DNA from: Actinoplanes italicus
GTDB taxonomy: Bacteria > Actinomycetota > Actinomycetes > Mycobacteriales > Micromonosporaceae
Length of the DNA: 64,000 nt
Assembly: GCF_003001815.1 (NCBI RefSeq)
Contig: NZ_PVMZ01000007.1
Location: 1 to 64,000 of the forward strand
Reading direction: 5' to 3'
The notes under the pieces are model-generated. The model had not been told where the DNA came from and did not search any database. It saw only the letters and a list, made by a program, of their open reading frames with translations. Of this stretch, positions 53,317-61,856 are shown one piece after another. Within the stretch, counting starts at the first letter, position 1, and each line of letters starts with the position of its first letter. A program made the translations under genes and the position numbers.

Positions 53317-54638
53317 CCGCGACGTACCCGGCCGCTCCGCGACTCGACGAGGAGCACGACGTCCTGCCCGCCGTCGTGCTCGACCTGGAGATCTCCGAAC
53401 CGCTGCCGGCGGTCGGCGCGGTGGCGGCCGACGGCCGGCGGGTCCGGCAGGCCTGGGCCCTGGTCCGGCTCTTCACCGAACCGCTGGGCACGATCCTGGT
53501 CGACGTCCCCGAGCGGGGACTCACCCCGGCAGATCTGGCCGCCGCGGTCGACGCCGCGCTCGGCGACGTGCTCCGGCCCCGCCTGGGCGGGATCCCGGTG
53601 CCGCCGGACGGTTTCCTCCCGGCGAGCGAGCCCGCGTTCCTGGCCGGCCGCCGGGCCGCGCTGGCCGTCGCACCGGACATCACCGTGGTGATCTGCACCC
53701 GGGAGCGGCCCGGCGCGCTGGCCCGCTGCCTGGACAGCCTGCTCGCCCAGGAGTACATGCCGGCCCGCGTGCTGGTCGTGGACAACGCCCCGGCGACCGA
53801 AGCGACCGCCGAGGTGGTCCGGTCGGCGGCCCGCCGCGGCCGGGTCGACTATCTGCGGGAGCCCCGCCCCGGTCTCTCCTTCGCCCGCAACGCGGCCGAG
53901 GCCGCGACCCGCGGCGAGATCGTGGCCTGGCTCGACGACGACGAGCTGGCCGACCGCTGGTGGCTGGCCGAGGTGGCCCGCGCGCTGGTGGAGAACCCGG
54001 ACGCCGACGTCATCTCGGGTGTGATCGTGCCGGCCGAGCTGGAGACCCGCGCGCAGATCTGGTTCGAGCAGTTCGGCGGGCACAGCAAGGGACGCGGCTT
54101 CAAGCCGGACACGTTCGGCCCGCACACCGCGCACATCCAGAGCCCGCTCTACCCGCTTCCGCCGTTCGGCACCGGCGCGAACATGACGTTCCGGCCGGGC
54201 GTGATCGAGCGGATCGGCGGCTGGGACACCGCGCTCGGCGCCGGCACCCCGGCCATGGGCTCGGAGGACACGCTCGCCTTCATCCAGGTGCTGCTGGCCG
54301 GCGGGACGATCGTGTACCAGCCGGCCGCGGTCACGCACCACTACCACCGCCGGGACTTCGCGGGGCTGCACAAGCAGATGGTCGGGTACGGCACCGGCCT
54401 GACCGCCGCGTACACCGGGCTGCTGCTCGGACGTCCCGGGCTGCTGTGGCGCCTCCTCCGGCTGGCACCCACCGCGCTGCGTGATCTGACCGGGTCGGAC
54501 AGCCTCCGGGTGTCGACTCTCAAGGACGATTTCCCACGTGAGCTGCTCACGGCCAACCGGCGGGGGATGATGGCCGGACCGGGTGCCTACCTGCGGGGAC
54601 GCCGCGCCGCACGGATGCGGCCGCGCGCCGCTCGCTGA
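53313..54638 (+). CDS. GT2 glycosyltransferase with extra N-terminal domain
   Basis: The 441-residue protein has about 120 residues of N-terminal extension (a small beta-rich domain, HDVLPAVVLDLEISEPLPAV) before a GT-A core: ITVVICTRERPGALARCL, VLVVDNAP, AWLDDDELADRWW and GWDTALGAGTPAMGSEDT. The C-terminal third is amphipathic and Arg-rich, perhaps membrane-associated. ATG 53313 overlaps the previous stop as ATGA. The extension is known in actinobacterial GT2 proteins; its role is undescribed to my knowledge. Confidence 0.9.
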   Translation: MTATYPAAPRLDEEHDVLPAVVLDLEISEPLPAVGAVAADGRRVRQAWALVRLFTEPLGTILVDVPERGLTPADLAAAVDAALGDVLRPRLGGIPVPPDGFLPASEPAFLAGRRAALAVAPDITVVICTRERPGALARCLDSLLAQEYMPARVLVVDNAPATEATAEVVRSAARRGRVDYLREPRPGLSFARNAAEAATRGEIVAWLDDDELADRWWLAEVARALVENPDADVISGVIVPAELETRAQIWFEQFGGHSKGRGFKPDTFGPHTAHIQSPLYPLPPFGTGANMTFRPGVIERIGGWDTALGAGTPAMGSEDTLAFIQVLLAGGTIVYQPAAVTHHYHRRDFAGLHKQMVGYGTGLTAAYTGLLLGRPGLLWRLLRLAPTALRDLTGSDSLRVSTLKDDFPRELLTANRRGMMAGPGAYLRGRRAARMRPRAAR

Positions 54639-54730
54639 CCGAACCGTTCACCCGGGCGCCGCCCGCCCGTGCCCCGAGCACCGGGACACGGGCGGCCGGC
54701 GCCTGCGCTCGATCTGTGGAGGGTCTTTCC

Positions 54731-56980
54731 ATGGGGGACCAGCCGACGTCCGACAAGGATCGGACGCCGGAGGAGGCGGCTGCGGAACCGGCAGACGCGC
54801 GACCCGACGAGACGGTCGTGATCCCGGCGGTGAAGAAGCCCGCCGACGACACGGTGATCATCCGGCTGCCCGGGTCACCGGCCAAGACCGGCACGGCTAC
54901 GAAGAAGAAGACCGTCGGCGACGACACCGTCATCATCCGGCTGCCCAGTCCTCCCAAATCCGCCGCCGCCAAGCCGAAGGCCGCCAACGCGCTGACCACG
55001 GTCCGCAAGCAGGCCGGCGACGACACCGTCGTCATCCGCCTGCCGCAGGCCGCCAAGAAGTCCGCCGGTCGCGCCGTGGCCGTGGCCGTGGAGAAGATCT
55101 CCCGCGACGAGACCGTCGTCATCCGGCTGCCCGCCGAACCCGAGCCCGGGAAGACCCGGCCGGCCGGACTGGGCTGGGCGCCCTGGGTGCTGGCGCTCTC
55201 CAGCTTCGGCGTGGTGCTGGTCGCCCTGGCGTACGCCGGAGGCCGCCACGAGACGGCCTGGGCCATGACCGCGTACTGGATCGGGCAGGTCATCGTCTTC
55301 TCCCCGGTCGTGTTCCGGCTGCTCAGCCGTCTCGCCGGGGTTGCCGAGTCGTTCGTGCTGGTGATGGGCCTGGCCGCGAACCAGTACATGCTGAAGTGGA
55401 TGTACAGCCCGGACCAGTTCCGGTTCCCCGACGAGCTGCAGCACTGGCTGGCCACCACCCTGATCACCGAGTCCGGCGACCTGTTCCGGCAGAACAACGC
55501 GCTGCCACCGGCCGTGCACTTTCCCGGACTGGCCGAGATGGGCGCCGGGTTGTCGCTGCTCACCGGCCTGCCGGTGACCGCGGCCGGGATCATCGTCGCC
55601 GGCGTCGCGCACCTGATCTTCGTGGGCTGGCTGTTCGCGGCCGTGCTGCGCGCCAGCCACTCCCCCGCGATGGCGGGTGTCGCCTGCGTGACCTACGCGA
55701 CGGCCATGCACTATCTCTTCTTCAATTCGATGTTCCTGTACGCGACAGCGGCGTTGCCGTACTTCATGCTCACCGTCTGGGCGCACCGCAGGTGGCGCAC
55801 GGGCGGCGGGCCGAAGTTCCTGGCGCTGGTCGTGACGGGCATCGTGATGACCACGGTGAGCCATCACGTCACCGCGTTCGCCCTGTTCGCGACGTTGTTG
55901 CTGCTGTCGCTCACCGAGCTGGCCCTGGAACGGCCACGCCCGTGGGCGACGCTGATCCCGCCGGCTGTCGCGCTGGCCGTGGTGGCCGGCTGGATCGGCT
56001 TCGTGGCCCGCGACGTCATCTCCTACCTCGAGGCCCCGGTGCAGCGGCTTGCCGCGGCGCTGAACCAGATGTTCGGCGGCGCCGCCGGCGGGGAGGCGGG
56101 CACGGCCGACGCGGTACCGCTGCTGCAGCTCGCCGTGCAGGGTCTCGGCCTGCTGGGCCTGCTCGTGCTCTTCCTGGCGGTGGCCCGCGACATGATCCTG
56201 CGCAGGGACCGCGACACCTGGCGCTGGGCGGCCCTGGTCGGCGGGGCCGCGTTCTTCGCCGGCAACGGGGCCCGGTTCCTCGGCTCGGGCGGGCCGGAGA
56301 TCGCCGGGCGGCTGTCGACCTTCACCTACGTCCCCATCTCGATCATCGCGGCGATCGCGATCGTGCACGCGGTGCAGATCGTCCCGGCCAGGGACGAGAA
56401 CGGCCGCCGGTGGCTGTCGGTGCCGCCGCCGGGGGTCGCGGTCACCACCGGGCGGCGGCTGTCGCGCCAGGTGTACGTCGGCACGACGCTGATCACGCTG
56501 CTGATGATCGGCGCCCGCACCGGTGGCTGGCCGCCGGTGTCCGCGCTGCTGCCCGGCCCGTACATGCCGGCCTCCTACGAGCGGTCGGTGGACGCCTTCG
56601 GCGTGGCGGCGGCCCACTGGCAGGAGGCGAACCTGCCACGGACGGCACGGGTCGGCGGTGACATCACCGCGGTGGCGCTGTCCTCGACGTACGGGCGGAT
56701 CGACCCGGTCCGTGAGGTGGGTGAACTGTTCTACGCGAACGCGTGGACCCCGGCCGAGACGGAGATCGTCCGGCAGCTCGCCATCGACTACCTGGTGGTC
56801 GACCACCGCCTCGGCGACCGGGTGCCGGCCGACAACGCCTACTTCCAGTCCGACCCGATGGCCGGGCGGATCACCGAGCCGCTCAGCGACGAGCAGCTCG
56901 GCAAGTTCGACGACCTCGAGCCGGTGTCGCGTCTCTACGACAACGGCACGGTACGGATCTACCGATTGGGGCGCCCGTGA
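54731..56980 (+). CDS. Polytopic membrane protein of polysaccharide locus with repeated DDTVIIRLP motifs
   Basis: The 749-residue protein starts at ATG 54731 after GGAGGG. Its first 140 residues are disordered and cytosolic, with five copies of D-[DE]-T-V-[IV]-I-[RP]-[LA]-[PV] separated by Lys/Ala/Pro-rich linkers. Residues about 145-600 hold 12 or more transmembrane helices with a loop YSPDQFRFPDELQHWLATTL rich in conserved polar residues, and about 130 extracytoplasmic C-terminal residues follow. It looks like a membrane glycosyltransferase or polymerase (GT-C/O-antigen-polymerase type), inferred from context and topology. It overlaps the next gene by GTGA. Confidence 0.75.
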   Translation: MGDQPTSDKDRTPEEAAAEPADARPDETVVIPAVKKPADDTVIIRLPGSPAKTGTATKKKTVGDDTVIIRLPSPPKSAAAKPKAANALTTVRKQAGDDTVVIRLPQAAKKSAGRAVAVAVEKISRDETVVIRLPAEPEPGKTRPAGLGWAPWVLALSSFGVVLVALAYAGGRHETAWAMTAYWIGQVIVFSPVVFRLLSRLAGVAESFVLVMGLAANQYMLKWMYSPDQFRFPDELQHWLATTLITESGDLFRQNNALPPAVHFPGLAEMGAGLSLLTGLPVTAAGIIVAGVAHLIFVGWLFAAVLRASHSPAMAGVACVTYATAMHYLFFNSMFLYATAALPYFMLTVWAHRRWRTGGGPKFLALVVTGIVMTTVSHHVTAFALFATLLLLSLTELALERPRPWATLIPPAVALAVVAGWIGFVARDVISYLEAPVQRLAAALNQMFGGAAGGEAGTADAVPLLQLAVQGLGLLGLLVLFLAVARDMILRRDRDTWRWAALVGGAAFFAGNGARFLGSGGPEIAGRLSTFTYVPISIIAAIAIVHAVQIVPARDENGRRWLSVPPPGVAVTTGRRLSRQVYVGTTLITLLMIGARTGGWPPVSALLPGPYMPASYERSVDAFGVAAAHWQEANLPRTARVGGDITAVALSSTYGRIDPVREVGELFYANAWTPAETEIVRQLAIDYLVVDHRLGDRVPADNAYFQSDPMAGRITEPLSDEQLGKFDDLEPVSRLYDNGTVRIYRLGRP

Positions 56981-57762
56981 ATCCGGTACGCGCCGGTGTC
57001 CTCGCCGGCCTGACGGTCGCGGCGGCCGTGGCCGTGGAGTTCGGGCCGCTCGCGGTGTCGCTGCCGGGCGGTCTGCTGCTGGCCTTCGTACTGCCGGGAC
57101 TGGCGCTCAACGAGGCGGTGTTCCGGCCCGGGCGCCGGGACGTCGGGCTGACCGAACGGGCCGTGCTGGTGCCGTCGCTGAGCCTGGTCGTGCTGGTGCT
57201 CGGCGGCCTGGGCCTGTGGAGCGTCGGCGGGCACCTGAACCGGACCAGCTGGACCCTGGTCTGCGCGGTCACCACGCTGATCGCCACCGGGGTCGCCTAC
57301 TACCGCACGCTGCGGGCCGGGGAGTCGGACGACTCCCCTCCGGCGACCACCCCCGCTCCCACGAAGCTCGTCTCCCAGGAGCGGCTGATCCGGGACGTGC
57401 TGCCGCTGACCCTGGCGGTGCTGCTCGTCGCCGGGGCCGGGGTGTGGTCGTACGCCGACTCGGTCGACACCTACGACGTCGCGGTCAGCAGCCTGTCGGC
57501 CGCGCCGCCGGGACCGGTGGACACCGCCGGCAACCGGGTCCTCCAGGTGTCGGCGAGCGGCCTGAAGTCCATCGACGGGCCGTGGCGGATGGTGTGGATC
57601 GGCGACAGCGGCGCGCAGCTCGGCACCCGTGACGTCGCGCCGGACGGCGACGGCGCCTGGACCGGGCAGGTCACCGTGCCGGGCGACGAACGGATCGTCG
57701 TGAACCTGTTCCGGGGTGGGGACGCCACCGCGTTCCGTACGCTGATCATCGCCAGCCAGTAG
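56977..57762 (+). CDS. DUF1616-like membrane protein
   Basis: The 261-residue product starts at GTG 56977, overlapping the previous TGA. It has about four N-terminal helices (residues 5-110), a Ser/Pro/Thr linker, one more helix (about 145-165) and a C-terminal beta-rich extracytoplasmic domain of about 90 residues. The topology is that of DUF1616 proteins found in archaeal and actinobacterial polysaccharide loci. Function unknown; coupling to the polytopic protein suggests a complex. Confidence 0.65.
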   Translation: MNPVRAGVLAGLTVAAAVAVEFGPLAVSLPGGLLLAFVLPGLALNEAVFRPGRRDVGLTERAVLVPSLSLVVLVLGGLGLWSVGGHLNRTSWTLVCAVTTLIATGVAYYRTLRAGESDDSPPATTPAPTKLVSQERLIRDVLPLTLAVLLVAGAGVWSYADSVDTYDVAVSSLSAAPPGPVDTAGNRVLQVSASGLKSIDGPWRMVWIGDSGAQLGTRDVAPDGDGAWTGQVTVPGDERIVVNLFRGGDATAFRTLIIASQ

Positions 57763-57786
57763 CGCCGCAGACCTGGAGCCGCCCGC

Positions 57787-58878
57787 ATGCCGGACGTCCC
57801 GGCCGCGTCCCGGCGCGGCCGCCTCGGGACGGCCGCCGCCGGAGTCGCCGTCCTCATCATCGGCATCGCCGGTTGCCACAGCACCGACGAGCGTCCCGTG
57901 CCGCAGCCGGGCCCGGCCGCCGGAACGGGTCCCCGGTCGGCCCGCGCGCACCTGAGTCTCACCCGGGAGGCCGGATCCTGGCCGGGTGAGCACGGCCTGT
58001 CCGGGGTCAACGGCTTCCCGGTCCTGAACACCGCCTCGGTCACCGAGTTCTGCACCGACCGGGGCCGCCCCTGCACGATGGCGCAGACCTACACCGACCG
58101 CACCGACTACGACGCGATGACGCGCGAGTCCGACTGGGTGTTCGAGTTCTTCGCCGACTTCGACGGCGTCCTGGTGATCTCCCAGGCGCTCGTGCCCGAC
58201 AAGGGCGAGAAGCTGGTCGCCGCCTGCGCGGCCGGCGACTACGACCAGAACTGGCGCGACTTCGGCGCGCTCATGGTGAAACACGGCCGCGGTGACTCGA
58301 TCGTGCGCCTCGGCTGGGAGATGAACGAGTCGTCGATGGCCTGGCGGGGCCTTTCCACCGAGGACTACATCGCCTGCTACCGGACCGCGGCGGACGCGAT
58401 CCGGGAGACGAACCCGCAGGTCGTGCTCGACTGGACGATCAACGGGCACAACACGCCGGATGTGCTGTGCGGCGGGCTGAGCACCAACTGCTACCCGGGC
58501 GACGACTACGTCGACATCGTCGGCATCGACAACTACGACCACCATCCCTGGTCACCGACGAAGGCCGACTTCGACCGTACGGCGGCCGAGCCGGAAGGCC
58601 TGGACTGGCTCTTCGACTTCGCCCGCGCCCATGGCAAGCTGTTCTCGGTCGGCGAGTGGGGTGTCATGCCGACCGGGGACGCCGGCAGGGACAACCCGGA
58701 CTTCGTGCGCTGGATGCACGAGTGGTTCGCCGGGCACGCGCCGTACCTGGTCTACGAGGCCTGGTTCCAGCGCTGTGACGGCGACTTCTCACAGTCGGCG
58801 ATCCTGCGCCCGGACGACCCGAAGTGCCTGCCGAACACCGGCTCGTCCGAGGTCTACACCGAGCTGTTCAAGCGCTGA
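57787..58878 (+). CDS. GH26-like glycoside hydrolase, lipoprotein
   Basis: The 363-residue product has a lipoprotein signal peptide with lipobox IAGC (Cys30). The (beta/alpha)8 domain has the GH26 acid/base motif LGWEMNESS and the nucleophile motif SVGEWGVM, the pair used by beta-mannanases and by polysaccharide-processing GH26 enzymes. It probably sits on the outer face of the membrane and cleaves the polymer made by this locus. It starts 25 bp after the DUF1616-like gene and ends in an 11-bp tail-to-tail overlap with another GH26-like gene. Confidence 0.85.
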   Translation: MPDVPAASRRGRLGTAAAGVAVLIIGIAGCHSTDERPVPQPGPAAGTGPRSARAHLSLTREAGSWPGEHGLSGVNGFPVLNTASVTEFCTDRGRPCTMAQTYTDRTDYDAMTRESDWVFEFFADFDGVLVISQALVPDKGEKLVAACAAGDYDQNWRDFGALMVKHGRGDSIVRLGWEMNESSMAWRGLSTEDYIACYRTAADAIRETNPQVVLDWTINGHNTPDVLCGGLSTNCYPGDDYVDIVGIDNYDHHPWSPTKADFDRTAAEPEGLDWLFDFARAHGKLFSVGEWGVMPTGDAGRDNPDFVRWMHEWFAGHAPYLVYEAWFQRCDGDFSQSAILRPDDPKCLPNTGSSEVYTELFKR

Positions 58879-59926
58879 ACCGCGGGCTCGCGGCCATCGC
58901 CTTGAACGCGGCCGCCGACTCGGGCCGGGTGTCGATGCGCCAGTGCTCGGTGTACGCGTCGTGGGTGTCGGTGTCGAACCAGACGACTCCGCCGATCGCG
59001 GGACGCTGCTCGACGTACGCCGAGAAGTCCTTGATCCAATCTTCTTTGCTGGTCCCCCCGTGATCCTTCGCCGCCACCTCGGTGAGCATGATGGGCTTGC
59101 GGTTCGAGTACTTCCGGTAGACCGGATCGAAGAGCGTGGCCGGCGACTCCTGGTTCAGGTTGTAGCCCGAGACGCCCACCCAGTCGACGTACTTGTCACC
59201 CGGGTAGTACGCGTCCATCCGGTTCCACTCGTCCGGCGGCGCCGAGTTCCAGTTCGGGCTCCACACCCAGGAGACGTTGTCGGCCCCCTCGGCGTCGAAG
59301 ATCTTGCGGATGTGCTTGAAGCACTTGACGTAGCCCGCCGGGTCCTGCCCGTTCTGGAAACCGCTCCACTCGTACCAGCGGCCGTTCATCTCCCAGCCCC
59401 AGCGCAGCAGCACGGGCCGGTCCAGGTCCCGGATCCGGCGCCCGGCCGCGGCGATCAGGTCGTCGGAGTCGCCGCTGAGGATCTTCTCGTAGCGCGGGCC
59501 GCGCCAGGACACCATCGGCACGGACTTCTTCGGCATGCCCTCGATCTTCGTGGGCAGCCGGTCCGGCCAGGCGTAGAAGACGTGCGTGATCCGCTGGTCG
59601 CGGCCGAGCTGCTTGCGGCGCAGCTCGACCGCGTCGGGGTAGCTCATCCGGTCCAGGCTCAGGTAGGAGCCGAGCATGGCCTTGCCCGCCACGTACGGCA
59701 CCGAGCCGCCGAGCTTCCACGGCCCCTTGTCGGCGAACGGCGCCGGGGTCGGCGCGGCCGAGGCCGGTGGCGCGGTGGGTGTACCGCTGACCGTGACCGG
59801 GGCCTCCCGGGACGCGGCCTTCCACATGCCGAACGCCCCGGCCGCGGAGGCCACGCCGAGCCCGGCCAGGCCGAGCAGGCCCCGGCGGCTGACACTCTCG
59901 TCGCGGCGGCGCTGCCCGGCCGTCAT
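58868..59926 (-). CDS. GH26-like glycoside hydrolase, Tat-exported
   Basis: The 352-residue product starts at ATG 59926, overlapping the deacetylase stop (ATGA). Its N-terminus DESVSRRGLLGLAG is a twin-arginine signal. The catalytic domain has LRWGWEMNGRWYEW (acid/base Glu) and PIMLTEVAAKD (nucleophile Glu), as in GH26. It is only distantly similar to the convergent lipoprotein at 57787-58878, so the locus has two GH26-like enzymes with different export routes. Likely role: trimming or release of the polysaccharide. Confidence 0.85.
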   Translation of the reverse strand: MTAGQRRRDESVSRRGLLGLAGLGVASAAGAFGMWKAASREAPVTVSGTPTAPPASAAPTPAPFADKGPWKLGGSVPYVAGKAMLGSYLSLDRMSYPDAVELRRKQLGRDQRITHVFYAWPDRLPTKIEGMPKKSVPMVSWRGPRYEKILSGDSDDLIAAAGRRIRDLDRPVLLRWGWEMNGRWYEWSGFQNGQDPAGYVKCFKHIRKIFDAEGADNVSWVWSPNWNSAPPDEWNRMDAYYPGDKYVDWVGVSGYNLNQESPATLFDPVYRKYSNRKPIMLTEVAAKDHGGTSKEDWIKDFSAYVEQRPAIGGVVWFDTDTHDAYTEHWRIDTRPESAAAFKAMAASPRFSA

Positions 59927-60732
59927 GCCAGGTTCCGCCCTGCCCCGCGGGCCAGCCGGCGCACCATCCGCCAGCCGGGCTGGGCGCACTGCCTGAGCCG
60001 GGCGGACAGCGGCGTGCCGCCCTCGATGAGGCGGACCAGGTCGGCGCCGGTGTGGTCCGGGGTGGGCTGGAAGCGCGGCACGGCGAACCGGCGCTCGGAC
60101 GGGGTGTGCACCCGCCGGCCGACCTCGGTCGCGTTGTCGTGCCCGGACCGCTCGACGGTCCGGCGGACCAGGCCGCTGTTGTAGCCGTGCGGGTAGGCGA
60201 ACGAGCGCACCCGCCGCTGCAGCCGCTGTTCGAGCTGGTCGCGGCTGCTCACCACCTCGTCGCGCAGCTGACGTGGGGAGAGCACGTCGAGCGGGTGGTG
60301 AATCAGGCTGTGGTTGCCGATCTCGATGCCGGAGGCCGCGACCTCGTCGAGCTCCGCCCAGGTGAGCATGGGCCCGAAGTCGGGCGACCAGCGGCCGAGC
60401 CAGCCGGCGTGGCCGCCGAGGTGGCCGACGGAGGCGTACAGGGTGGCGCCCGCGCCGGTCTTCTGCAGGACCGGCACGCCCTCGGTGAGGAAGTCGCGGT
60501 AGCCGTCGTCGAAGGTGACCGCCACCATCTTCGCGGTGCTGCCGGCGCCCAGCAGGTCGAGCGCCTCGGTCAGCCCGACGAGGCGGTACCCGGCGTCGCC
60601 GAGCGCTTCGAGCTGCTCGGCCAGACGCTCCGGCGGCACCGCCAGGTCACGCAGCGGTCCACCGACCGCGGAGACCGAGTGGTACATCAGCGCGGGCAGC
60701 GTGGTCCACGTTCGGGCCACTGTAGCGGTCAC
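59923..60732 (-). CDS. Polysaccharide deacetylase (NodB domain)
   Basis: The 269-residue product starts at GTG 60732 after GGGGGGACGCGG. NodB motifs are intact: TFDDGYRDF (catalytic base Asp and metal Asp), GNHSLIHHPLD (two metal-binding His) and RSFAYPHGYNS. No signal peptide or transmembrane helix is evident, so it is either cytosolic or exported by an unrecognised route. It would remove N-acetyl groups from an amino-sugar glycan, suggesting such sugars in the polymer. Co-translated with the Tat GH26 gene. Confidence 0.9.
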   Translation of the reverse strand: MTATVARTWTTLPALMYHSVSAVGGPLRDLAVPPERLAEQLEALGDAGYRLVGLTEALDLLGAGSTAKMVAVTFDDGYRDFLTEGVPVLQKTGAGATLYASVGHLGGHAGWLGRWSPDFGPMLTWAELDEVAASGIEIGNHSLIHHPLDVLSPRQLRDEVVSSRDQLEQRLQRRVRSFAYPHGYNSGLVRRTVERSGHDNATEVGRRVHTPSERRFAVPRFQPTPDHTGADLVRLIEGGTPLSARLRQCAQPGWRMVRRLARGAGRNLA

Positions 60733-61002
60733 CGCGTCCCCCCATGATCTTTTCCTCGGGCGCCTGACCAGCGCTTTCCGGCCACGGACGTTACCAACCG
60801 TGACCGTCGGTCTGACTCATCCGTTCGACTGGTCCTCTAGCCATTTCACACTACAGCGAGTAACGTCCGGGGTCCTCCGACTCTCCTACCAGCGCGAATG
60901 GCGTCACACGATCACTACTCCAAGTGACAAGTGAACCGAAGCGCAACGGGAGACGTATCGGAGGAGGACACCGAAACCGCTCTAACCCCGGGAGCGCGCA
61001 CC
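60733..61002. other. Divergent intergenic region before the hypothetical gene
   Basis: About 270 bp with moderate AT content, between the deacetylase (minus) and hypothetical (plus) starts. It contains GGAGGAGG at 60959-60966, but no ATG/GTG at suitable distance follows it. A GTG at 60931 opens the same frame as ATG 61003. No convincing promoter hexamers were found. Confidence 0.35.
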
Positions 61003-61659
61003 ATGTTCCGCCTCATTCAGCTGCACACCGAAGCCGGCGTGCCACGCATCGGCGTCGACCCAGACGGCTACGCCAGCGCACGCGCTGCGCTGGCCCACTA
61101 CCGCACCGCCCCGGCGACCTACTTCGCCGTCGGCCGCTTCGACCACGAGGGCACCCTCACCGAGGTGATCCTCGACCCCATATGCGGGCTCGACGGCGCC
61201 TGCCAGCGCCCGGCGTCCGTGATCCACGCCAAGACCTACGAACGCCTCTGCGAGCGCTGCGCCTCCGGCCTCGACGTGCTCACCGTGCCGCAGCTGGCCC
61301 GCCGCCTCGGCATCGCCTGCCGCCTCGCCCCGAGCGTCGCGCGCTTCCGGCAGACCGCCCTCGGCGGCCTGCGCGCCCCGTCCGGCAACCGCATCGCCCG
61401 GGAGTTCCCCGACCACGTCCACGATCCGGCCTGGCGCCAGGAACTCTGCATGAGCCTCACGCAGAGCCCGACCGCCCTCAACGGGCTGCTCATCGGCACC
61501 GGCGCGCTCAGCCACCGCCAGGTCCTCGACCTGTTCCCGGCGCTCTGCGCGCTCGGCGACGAACTCCCGGACGCGATCCGCTCCGACCTCACCCGGGCCA
61601 CGGCCCGGCCGCTCTCCCCCGCGGGCGTCGCCGGTCTGCGTCTAGGTCTACACCCTTAG
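61003..61659 (+). CDS. Hypothetical protein with four conserved-looking Cys
   Basis: I do not recognise a family. The product has 218 residues from ATG 61003 (GGGAG 8 nt upstream) or 242 from GTG 60931. A CGLDGAC and CERC arrangement about 30 residues apart, near residues 65-98, could bind a metal; the rest is helical and Leu/Ala/Arg-rich. No signal peptide or membrane segment. It is convergent with the ScyD/ScyE-like gene and ends before a long palindrome. Confidence 0.6.
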   Translation: MFRLIQLHTEAGVPRIGVDPDGYASARAALAHYRTAPATYFAVGRFDHEGTLTEVILDPICGLDGACQRPASVIHAKTYERLCERCASGLDVLTVPQLARRLGIACRLAPSVARFRQTALGGLRAPSGNRIAREFPDHVHDPAWRQELCMSLTQSPTALNGLLIGTGALSHRQVLDLFPALCALGDELPDAIRSDLTRATARPLSPAGVAGLRLGLHP

Positions 61660-61753
61660 ATTTCGTACGACCTGCGAAGGTCCCGGGCTCCGCACGCGAC
61701 GAGGGCGAGACTCACGCCCGGCAAGGCGCCTCACGGGCTGCAGCGCCGGGTCA

Positions 61754-61810
61754 CCGGCTGTGGCGTACCGCTGCCTCAAGCACGCTGAGACAGCGGCACG
61801 CCACAGCCGG
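61754..61810. terminator. 57-bp near-perfect palindrome between convergent genes
   Basis: Two 25-bp arms, starting CCGGCTGTGGCGT and ending ACGCCACAGCCGG, match at 23 of 25 positions around the loop AGCACGC. It lies between the stops of the hypothetical gene (61659) and the ScyD/ScyE-like gene (61857). It can serve both as an RNA hairpin terminator, though no T-run follows, and as a REP-like element. Confidence 0.55.
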
Positions 61811-61856
61811 TTCCGGGAGGCGGCCTGCGGGCGGGGCGGTCCGCGGCGGCCGGATG

